A stretch of DNA of 13,242 bases from assembly GCA_002433335.1 (NCBI GenBank), contig DJHY01000285.1:1-13242 (forward strand), read 5' to 3'. The translations under genes and the position numbers were made by a program. Of this stretch, positions 7,569 to 13,242 are shown in pieces. The stretch comes from Rhodospirillaceae bacterium UBA6608. Lineage in GTDB: Bacteria; Pseudomonadota; Alphaproteobacteria; Rhodospirillales_A; Casp-alpha2. How positions within the stretch are numbered: the first letter of the stretch is position 1; each line of letters begins with the position of its first letter. The notes under the pieces were generated by a model. That model was given only the letters and a program-made list of their open reading frames with translations. It was not told where the DNA came from and made no database searches.

Positions 7569-9103
7569 TGGATCGGCGGGACGCTTCGAAACGTCAGAAC
7601 CACAGCATGCCACGGGCGCTGCGCGCCGCCGTCGCATGGCCGATAGCGGCTGTTCTTGGGGGCGTTCTCGCCTTTGGGATGGCTGGGTGCACGGCCCAGG
7701 AATCCAGCGTTGCCCGGGTGATGGAAGCGCTGGGCGTCGATCATCTGGCGCTCAGTGATGAATCCCGCCGGGAACTTGAGCGTTTCAATGTCGTCTACGA
7801 CCGCTATGCCAATTCCCAGGATGCGGAAGCGCGCTTGGATTACTTCCGCTTTGCATTCCGTCGCGTGCGGGCGTCCTACGTCCGCGAAGTCAGCGACGCG
7901 GAACTGATCGACGCCGCTATCAAAGGGGTCGAAAAAGACACGCCGGAGCCGGGCAGCTTAGCGCCCCGCGATTTGGTCGAGCGGGCCCTCAATGCGATGC
8001 TGCAGTCGCTCGACCCCCATTCCGATTACATGAACGCCCGCGAGTTCGAAGAAACCTTTATCTCGACCCGGGGTGAGTTCGGCGGCCTGGGCATCGAAGT
8101 CACCATGGACGAAGGTTTGGTCAAGATCGTATCGCCGATCGAAGACACCCCGGCCGCGCGCGCAGGATTGAAGTCGGGCGACCGGATTACCGCCGTCGAC
8201 GGAGATCCGGTTTTGGGTAAGACCTTGAGCCAGGCCGTCGCGAAGATGCGGGGCCCCGCGGGGACGAATATCACCCTGCGTATCCGGCGCGGCGAACAGC
8301 CTGAGTTCGACGTCACGCTGGAACGGGCGGTGATCAAGGTCCAAGCCGTGCGGTGGCGGGTCGATGGTGATATCGGCTACGTCCGGGTCACCCGGTTCTC
8401 TGAGAAAGTCGAAAGCGGGATCGCCAAGGCAATGGCCGAACTGCGGACCCAACCGGGGACGCCGATCCGGGGCGTGGTCCTGGATTTGCGGTCTAACCCG
8501 GGCGGATTGCTGGATCAGTCGCTGATCCTGGCGGACAGCTTTCTGGACGATGGCGGGATCGTCAGCGTTCGTGGGCGGACGGCGTCCAACCAGCGGGAAT
8601 ACGACGCGCGGCCGGGCGATCTGGCTCGGAACCTACCGATCGTGGTGCTGATCAACGGCGGCTCGGCTTCGGCCTCGGAAATCGTCGCCAGCGCGCTGCA
8701 ATTCCATCACCGGGCAACGGTGATGGGCACGCGATCTTTCGGCAAAGGGTCGGTGCAGACGATTATGCCGCTACCGGTCGAAGGGGCCCTGCGCCTGACC
8801 ACGGCGCTATATTATTCCCCGTCCGGCCACACCATCCAGGCCGAGGGCGTGCATCCGGACATCGTCATCCTTCCGGAAGACGAAAAGGCCAAAACCGCCC
8901 AACGCGAGAAAGACCTGCCGGGTGCGTTGCCGGGCGAGGGCGAGACCGGCGTCGATGGCAAGCCGCGCATTCCCGAAAAGGCCTGCCCCGAGGAGGGCGA
9001 GCGTAAGGACCGTGTTCTGGGATGCGCCTATTCGTTCCTGCGGGCCGGGTCGACCGAGGGCTTCCTGGCCGATATGGCGGCGCGTGGTAAGCGGGCGAGC
9101 TAG
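7568..9103 (+). CDS. S41 C-terminal processing protease, predicted lipoprotein
   Basis: This 511-residue protein begins with a basic stretch, a hydrophobic segment at about 21-38 and GMAGC ending at Cys41, a plausible lipobox, so it is probably anchored in the inner or outer membrane facing the periplasm. A PDZ domain spans about 171-242 (FGGLGIEV then [14 protein letters not shown]). The protease core has [11 protein letters not shown] at 303-313, GSASASE at 365-371 and FGKGSVQT at 391-398. Ser368 and Lys393 are 25 residues apart, the spacing of the Ser-Lys dyad in characterised CtpA/CtpB/D1P enzymes, so it should be active. The tail (about 430-511) is charged and holds Cys473 and Cys486, a possible disulfide. 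The start is ATG 7568, overlapping the preceding stop; ATG 7607, just before the signal sequence, is an alternative. In many alphaproteobacteria ctpA follows an EnvC-type gene, but here it follows a DHH phosphoesterase. Confidence 0.93.
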   Translation: MDRRDASKRQNHSMPRALRAAVAWPIAAVLGGVLAFGMAGCTAQESSVARVMEALGVDHLALSDESRRELERFNVVYDRYANSQDAEARLDYFRFAFRRVRASYVREVSDAELIDAAIKGVEKDTPEPGSLAPRDLVERALNAMLQSLDPHSDYMNAREFEETFISTRGEFGGLGIEVTMDEGLVKIVSPIEDTPAARAGLKSGDRITAVDGDPVLGKTLSQAVAKMRGPAGTNITLRIRRGEQPEFDVTLERAVIKVQAVRWRVDGDIGYVRVTRFSEKVESGIAKAMAELRTQPGTPIRGVVLDLRSNPGGLLDQSLILADSFLDDGGIVSVRGRTASNQREYDARPGDLARNLPIVVLINGGSASASEIVASALQFHHRATVMGTRSFGKGSVQTIMPLPVEGALRLTTALYYSPSGHTIQAEGVHPDIVILPEDEKAKTAQREKDLPGALPGEGETGVDGKPRIPEKACPEEGERKDRVLGCAYSFLRAGSTEGFLADMAARGKRAS

Positions 9104-11001
9104 TCGCCGTTCAGATCGAATTCCCTGAGAGCATATTCAACCAGGCGGTCGACGCAGGCGTCGATGTCCTGATTGGCGCTGTCGACGACCAACTCCGGCG
9201 CGAAGGGGGCTTCGTAGGGGGCGGAGATCCCTGTGAAGTCCGGGATTTCTCCAGCGCGCGCCTTTTTGTACAGCCCTTTGGGGTCGCGTCGTTCGCAGAC
9301 CGCAAGGTCGGCGGCGACGTGGATTTCATGGAACAGGTCGCCGGCGCGGGCCCGCACGCCATCACGGTCGGCGCGATAGGGTGAGATGAAGGCCGTGATC
9401 ACGATGACACCCGCCTGGGCCAATATCTGGGCGAGTTCGCCGACCCGGCGGACGTTTTCCTGGCGGTCTTCGGGCGAGAAGCCCAGATCCGAGCACAGGC
9501 CATGACGAACGTTGTCGCCGTCCAGCACGAAGACCTGCTTGCCGCGGCGGAACAGTTCTTCTTCCAAAGCCAGGGCGAGGGTCGATTTGCCGGACCCGGA
9601 CAAGCCCGTCAGCCAAAGGATGCCGCTGGCATGGCCGTTTGTCTGCCAGCGTTCGGATTGCTCAATCCGATGCTCGACCCGCAGGATGTTTTCCGACTTC
9701 GGCGCGGCTTGGCGGTCGCGCTGGGCGAAGCCTTCCAAATCGATCAGGCCGCAACCAACGATCCGGTGATCCTGAACCAGGACAAATCGCCCGGTTGCGG
9801 CGCAATCGCCATGTGAATCCGCCGCCAACAGGCCGCGCGAGCGGAAGACGACATCCGCGATCTGATTGCGGTGCACGGCGTCTGCCTCGTTCTTCGACAG
9901 ATCGCCCGTATCCAACAGGCTCTCAACCTTCTCGGCGATGACTAGGTGTTCGGCGGCGTTGAGCTTCATCTTGAATCGATTGCCGGGAGCCAAGGGGACA
10001 GAGCCGAACCACACGATACGCCCGCGAAACGTGCTACTGAGTTCGGGCGGCGTATTGCGATGGGTGGCAATGGCACCCCGCTCGATAAAGGATTGCTGAT
10101 CCAGGGTGATGCCGATGGACTGACCGGTTTCAGCTGTTTGAGGAGCCTTTCCGGTAGCGGGCCAAGTTTCGATGGATTTAACCCGGGCAACCCGGTTGCC
10201 GGGCGAAAACAACACGTCGTCGCCGACCGACAACTGGCCGGACAGAACACGCCCCGCCAGGATGCGCCGTTCATCGAATTTGTAGACACCCTGCACGGAA
10301 AACCGCAGGGGGGCTGCGGACAGCGCCTTTTCGACCGCGCCCGGCGTCAAGGCGTTCAGACGGGCGATCAGCGCCGGCCCTTGATACCAAGGCATGGCGC
10401 CCTGGCCCGATAGGACGTTTTCGCCGTCCCTGGCGGCGATGGGGATGGCGTGGACTTGATCCGATGAAAAACCCAACGCTTCCAGGTGCGACCGGGCGGC
10501 ATTCGCCAAATCGTTGAAACGGGCCTCGGCAAAATCGACCAGGTCCATTTTCGTCACGGCGACGATGATGTCCCGAATGCCCAGGATGCCCAGCAAGAAA
10601 GCATGGCGGCGGGTTTCGTCCTGAATGCCGTCCTTGGCGTCGATCATCAGCACCGCGGCATCGGCCTGGGCCGCGCCGGTGACCATGTTTTTGATGAACT
10701 CGTGATGGCCGGGGGCGTCGATGAACACGAACCGGCGGTCATCCGATTCCGCTTGAACCTGGGTTGAATCGATGGTGATGCCCTGGTCGCGCTCGGCTTT
10801 CAGGGCGTCCAACAGAAATGCCCATTCGAAGACCACGCCGCGTCGTTTACAGCTTTCGGCCACGGCTTCGACCTTGCCCTCGGGCAAGGCACCCAGGTCG
10901 GTCAGCAGCCGTCCCAGCAGGGTCGATTTGCCGTGGTCGACATGACCGGCGAATACGACCTTTACCACGGGCTTGCTTTTGGTGGGGGCAGCGGGGCTCA
11001 T
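9100..11001 (-). CDS. cysN: CysN-CysC fusion: ATP sulfurylase GTPase subunit and APS kinase
   Basis: This bifunctional protein of 633 residues couples GTP hydrolysis to APS formation with CysD, then phosphorylates APS to PAPS. Its GTPase part has GHVDHGKST at 19-27, a switch region with [10 protein letters not shown] at 69-78, DAPGH at 95-99 and TKMD at 150-153, followed by two beta-barrel domains to about 435. The APS kinase part has GLSGSGKST at 466-474, DGDNVRHGL at 494-502, the FISPYR segment with Ser540 (the phosphorylated serine position of E. coli CysC) and [16 protein letters not shown] at 576-591, so both activities look intact. The GTPase motifs differ from typical CysN (GSVDDGKST, DTPGH, NKMD) and look more like EF-Tu/SelB. 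ATG 11001 shares a base with the cysD stop (TGATG); a GTG at 11004 would add one residue. Its TAG stop lies in CTAG shared with the convergent protease gene. Confidence 0.93.
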   Translation of the reverse strand: MSPAAPTKSKPVVKVVFAGHVDHGKSTLLGRLLTDLGALPEGKVEAVAESCKRRGVVFEWAFLLDALKAERDQGITIDSTQVQAESDDRRFVFIDAPGHHEFIKNMVTGAAQADAAVLMIDAKDGIQDETRRHAFLLGILGIRDIIVAVTKMDLVDFAEARFNDLANAARSHLEALGFSSDQVHAIPIAARDGENVLSGQGAMPWYQGPALIARLNALTPGAVEKALSAAPLRFSVQGVYKFDERRILAGRVLSGQLSVGDDVLFSPGNRVARVKSIETWPATGKAPQTAETGQSIGITLDQQSFIERGAIATHRNTPPELSSTFRGRIVWFGSVPLAPGNRFKMKLNAAEHLVIAEKVESLLDTGDLSKNEADAVHRNQIADVVFRSRGLLAADSHGDCAATGRFVLVQDHRIVGCGLIDLEGFAQRDRQAAPKSENILRVEHRIEQSERWQTNGHASGILWLTGLSGSGKSTLALALEEELFRRGKQVFVLDGDNVRHGLCSDLGFSPEDRQENVRRVGELAQILAQAGVIVITAFISPYRADRDGVRARAGDLFHEIHVAADLAVCERRDPKGLYKKARAGEIPDFTGISAPYEAPFAPELVVDSANQDIDACVDRLVEYALREFDLNGD

Positions 11002-11795
11002 CACATATAGCCCTCGGTCCGCAGGCGCTCGAACGAATCCTCGGCCTCGTGATCCATGGCGCGGCCGGATCGCTCGGCCACCGAAGTCTGCTCCAGTTCG
11101 GCGATGATGGCCTCGATCGTCGCGGCATCGCTTCGCACGGGGTGGGTGATGTCCTTATCCCCGAGCGAGCGATAGCGCTGTCCGTTCTTGGCGAAATACA
11201 GATCGACCACGGGGATGTTTTCCCGCGCGATGTAGCGCCAGATGTCGATCTCGGTCCAATGCAGGATCGGGTGAACGCGAACGTGCGTGCCGGGGGGGAA
11301 GTCGGTGTTGTACTGGCCCCACAACTCCGGCGGTTGGTCGCGCACGTCCCAGGCGGCATCGGCGGCGCGCGGGCTGAACACCCTTTCCTTGGCGCGGGTG
11401 CCTTCTTCGTCGCGGCGGATACCGGCGCAGATGCCGTCGAATTTCTCGCGCTCGATCAGTTCCTTCAGGCCCTTGGTCTTACGCTGGGCGCGCCGCGTCG
11501 CGGGGGGGAGGTCCTGATCCATTTCCTCCAGCGGCGGACAACCGCCGACGATCAACTCGACGCCCCATTCCACGGCGTAACGGTCGCGGAAGGCGTACAT
11601 TTCCGGAAACTTGGTGCCGGTATCGACGTGAATAAGCGGAAACGGCACATGGCCGAAGAACGCCTTCTTGGCCAGCCAGACCATGACGTTGGAATCTTTA
11701 CCCAGCGACCACAGCATTCCCAGGCGCGAAAATGCCTGATAGGCCTCGCGCAGGATGAAGATGCTTTCGCTTTCCAGTTTGTCGAGGTCGTTCAT
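11001..11795 (-). CDS. cysD: Sulfate adenylyltransferase subunit 2, short form
   Basis: This 264-residue PP-loop ATPase subunit, with CysN, forms adenosine 5'-phosphosulfate from sulfate and ATP. SLGKDS at 30-35 is the pyrophosphate-binding loop; [10 protein letters not shown] at 51-60, FPEMYAFRD at 63-71, [14 protein letters not shown] at 125-138 and [11 protein letters not shown] at 179-189 are family landmarks. The usual protein is about 300 residues. The region after the WRYI helix is shortened here: [20 protein letters not shown] replaces the longer stretch preceding the RFRTLG element of the classical enzyme, a loss of about 30 residues judged from memory of the E. coli sequence. The end at EGYM is natural, so this looks like a subfamily form, not truncation. 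It is first in an operon with cysNC, whose start overlaps its stop. The start is ATG 11795, and the ribosome site is weak. Confidence 0.92.
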   Translation of the reverse strand: MNDLDKLESESIFILREAYQAFSRLGMLWSLGKDSNVMVWLAKKAFFGHVPFPLIHVDTGTKFPEMYAFRDRYAVEWGVELIVGGCPPLEEMDQDLPPATRRAQRKTKGLKELIEREKFDGICAGIRRDEEGTRAKERVFSPRAADAAWDVRDQPPELWGQYNTDFPPGTHVRVHPILHWTEIDIWRYIARENIPVVDLYFAKNGQRYRSLGDKDITHPVRSDAATIEAIIAELEQTSVAERSGRAMDHEAEDSFERLRTEGYM

Positions 11796-11828
11796 GAGAG
11801 CTTGTTGCCGTAATGCCTTGAAAGCGCG

Positions 11829-11856
11829 CTTTTAATCCAGTTCATAGCCGGTGCAA
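11829..11856 (-). promoter_or_regulatory. Candidate cysD promoter
   Basis: On the minus strand TTGCAC (11856-11851) and TAAAAG (11834-11829) are separated by 16 bases and lie about 35 bases upstream of the cysD ATG. Each hexamer matches the sigma-70 consensus at four or five positions. This is a plausible but unproven promoter. Confidence 0.3.
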
Positions 11857-11903
11857 ACAGGGGATAGACTGGCTGGACCCCTTGAATGCATCCGATTGGC
11901 AGG

Positions 11904-11919
11904 GGCTGTTTTAACAGCC
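11904..11919. promoter_or_regulatory. 16-bp palindrome, possible operator between cysD and soeA
   Basis: GGCTGTT-TT-AACAGCC is a perfect inverted repeat with seven-base arms and a two-base centre. The tiny centre argues against an RNA hairpin and for a dimeric DNA-binding protein. It lies roughly midway between the candidate promoters of cysD and the molybdopterin oxidoreductase gene, so one regulator could act on both. The regulator is not identifiable from the sequence. Confidence 0.45.
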
Positions 11920-11973
11920 ATGTCTTAAATACAAGTTTAATCGAGCCCAAAGGCCAAATAAGCCGCACCCTGA

Positions 11974-12002
11974 TTGACAGGGAAATAACGGGCCTTTAGC
12001 AA
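11974..12002 (+). promoter_or_regulatory. Candidate soeA promoter
   Basis: A perfect -35 hexamer TTGACA (11974-11979) is followed after 17 bases by TAGCAA (11997-12002), a weak -10. The start of transcription would fall near 12009, leaving a leader of about 50 bases before ATG 12059. The -35 overlaps a small stem (CCCTG-ATTGA-CAGGG, 11968-11982). Confidence 0.35.
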
Positions 12003-12058
12003 TCTCGGCGCGGCAGCCCAGCCGTTCTCAGCCAAGCGGGGAGGAAACAAGAAGCAAA

Positions 12059-13242
12059 ATGGCAACGAACAAAGGACATACGGAAAGCCCCGTAGATACG
12101 TCTCCCGAAGTAGCGGACGAAGTAAAGACGACCACCTGTTACATGTGCGCCTGCCGTTGCGGCATCCGCGTGCACATGAAAGACGGTCAAATTCGTTATA
12201 TCCAAGGCAATCCGGACCATCCGGTGAACCGTGGCGTTCTTTGCGCCAAGGGCTCCGCCGGGATCATGACGCAGAATTCCCCCGCGAAGCTGACCAAGCC
12301 GCTGAAGCGCGTCGGCCCCCGCGGGTCGGGCGAGTTCAAGGAAATCGAATGGGAAGAGGCGCTCGAGACCGCGACTGACTGGCTGTCGCGCATTCGCGCC
12401 ACCGATCCCAAGAAACTGGCCTTCTTCACCGGCCGCGACCAGAGCCAGGCCCTGACCGGCTGGTGGGCGTCGCAGTTCGGTACCCCGAACTTCGCGGCCC
12501 ACGGCGGGTTCTGTTCCGTCAATATGGCGGCGGCCGGGCTATACACCATCGGTGGCAGCTTCTGGGAATTCGGTGAACCCGACTGGGACCGCACCAAATA
12601 CTTCATGATGTTCGGCGTTGCCGAAGACCATGACTCGAACCCGATCAAGATCGGCCTGGGCAAGATCAAGACCCGAGGGGCGAAGTTCGTTTCCGTCAAC
12701 CCGGTTCGGTCCGGCTATTCCGCCATCGCCGACGAATGGGTCGGCATCCGCCCCGGCACCGACGGCCTGTTCATCATGTCGATCATTCACGAGCTGCTGA
12801 AAGCCGGGAAGATCGACGAAGAATATCTCGTTCGTTATTCCAACGCCCATTGGCTGGTGATCCAGGATCCGGGCGCCGCCGACGACGGCTTGTTCGTCCG
12901 TGACGCCGACGGCAACCCGCTGGCCTGGGACGGCGAGAAAAAGGCCATTGCGGACGCCAACTCGATCGACACCAAGCCGGCTCTGGTCGCCGATGTGACC
13001 CTGGCCGACGGGCGCAAGGCCGTTCCGGCGTTCCAGATCATGGCCGAGCGTTATCTGGACAAGAAATACACGCCCGAGGCCGTCGCCGAGGAAACGGGGA
13101 TCGACGCCGACACCATCCGCCGCCTGGCCGCTGAACTGGCCCAGGTCGCGTTCGAGGAAACGATCGAGATTGATCAGCCCTGGACCGATTGGGCCGGGCG
13201 CAAGCACGACAAGATGATCGGCCGTCCCGTCGCGTTCCACGC
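12059..13242 (+). CDS. soeA: Molybdopterin oxidoreductase, SoeA-like sulfite dehydrogenase subunit (5' part)
   Basis: The frame is open from ATG 12059 to the window edge: 394 codons, perhaps the first 40% of a protein of 900 or more residues. GGGGAGGAAA at 12038-12045 is a ribosome site at slightly long spacing. A [4Fe-4S] site is formed by Cys27, Cys30, Cys34 and Cys62 (CYMCACRC, then GVLCAKG), as in the DMSO-reductase superfamily. GGFCSVN puts Cys152 where the molybdenum ligand is expected. There is no twin-arginine signal before the cluster, so the protein should stay in the cytoplasm, unlike the periplasmic polysulfide and thiosulfate reductases PsrA/PhsA. That feature and the overall text (for example GRDQSQALTGWW, then FWEFGEPDWD) fit SoeA, which oxidises sulfite to sulfate with SoeB (iron-sulfur) and SoeC (membrane) passing electrons to quinone. 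Those partners would lie beyond the edge. The superfamily is certain; SoeA is likely, with another cytoplasmic molybdoenzyme as the alternative. Confidence 0.78.
   Translation, partial: MATNKGHTESPVDTSPEVADEVKTTTCYMCACRCGIRVHMKDGQIRYIQGNPDHPVNRGVLCAKGSAGIMTQNSPAKLTKPLKRVGPRGSGEFKEIEWEEALETATDWLSRIRATDPKKLAFFTGRDQSQALTGWWASQFGTPNFAAHGGFCSVNMAAAGLYTIGGSFWEFGEPDWDRTKYFMMFGVAEDHDSNPIKIGLGKIKTRGAKFVSVNPVRSGYSAIADEWVGIRPGTDGLFIMSIIHELLKAGKIDEEYLVRYSNAHWLVIQDPGAADDGLFVRDADGNPLAWDGEKKAIADANSIDTKPALVADVTLADGRKAVPAFQIMAERYLDKKYTPEAVAEETGIDADTIRRLAAELAQVAFEETIEIDQPWTDWAGRKHDKMIGRPVAFH

Noticed and set aside
10818..11813. 331-codon plus-strand open frame opposite cysD/cysN
   Set aside because: It is antisense to two well-supported enzymes and shows no domain; it is a GC-rich shadow frame.
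11894..11912. Sigma-54 promoter (TTGGCAGGGGCTGTT)
   Set aside because: The GG at the -24 position is present but the GC expected at -12 is GT, so the essential element is missing.
11925..11940. A second CtrA-type site in the cysD-soeA spacer
   Set aside because: The TTAA words here are separated by eight bases (and ten for the preceding pair), not the required seven.
11949..11997. Structured RNA leader or riboswitch (nested stems) ahead of the SoeA-like gene
   Set aside because: The best promoter candidate has its -35 inside this structure, so it would not be transcribed, and I could not match it to a known riboswitch consensus.
1..13242. CRISPR array, tRNA/rRNA, insertion sequence or prophage elements
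   Set aside because: Nothing of these kinds was seen: no short direct repeats with spacers, no tRNA-like folds noticed, no transposase or integrase motifs. The only repeat is the protein-level array.

Overview
The window reads as a chromosomal segment of a GC-rich alphaproteobacterium, most likely of the Rhodospirillales type. This placement is inferred from protein character, codon use and an apparent CtrA site; no marker gene is present to prove it. Coding density is high, and nine genes are supported, two of them cut by the window edges.

Layout: the 3' end of a short-chain dehydrogenase (2-151, +) is followed by a probable terminator. An exact TTAA-N7-TTAA CtrA-type site then precedes a very large gene (343-4473, +). 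That gene encodes a 1376-residue membrane-anchored protein with two N-terminal membrane segments, a proline- and cysteine-free helical rod and a non-repetitive C-terminal domain. The rod is a hidden tandem repeat: 43 units of exactly 25 residues plus one 21-residue unit. The architecture recalls the alphaproteobacterial polarity proteins TipN (Caulobacter) and GPR (Agrobacterium), although homology cannot be proven here. This is the most unusual object in the window.

The middle holds housekeeping genes. cobA (siroheme/cobalamin methyltransferase, 4482-5288, -) converges on the rod gene with an 8-bp gap and is divergent from ctaA (heme A synthase, 5451-6509, +). A DHH-family phosphoesterase (6639-7568, +) is fused by a TAATG overlap to a lipoprotein S41 processing protease (7568-9103, +).

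The right third concerns sulfur. cysD (11001-11795, -) and a cysN-cysC fusion (9100-11001, -) overlap at start and stop and would activate sulfate to APS and PAPS. Both look like divergent members of their families. They are transcribed away from a molybdopterin oxidoreductase (12059 to the edge, +) that resembles SoeA, the cytoplasmic sulfite-oxidising subunit. The 263-bp divergent spacer contains a 16-bp palindrome midway between two candidate promoters. Together with cobA (siroheme for sulfite reductase), this suggests a locus that moves sulfur between sulfite, sulfate and activated sulfate, but the direction of flux is not shown by sequence alone.
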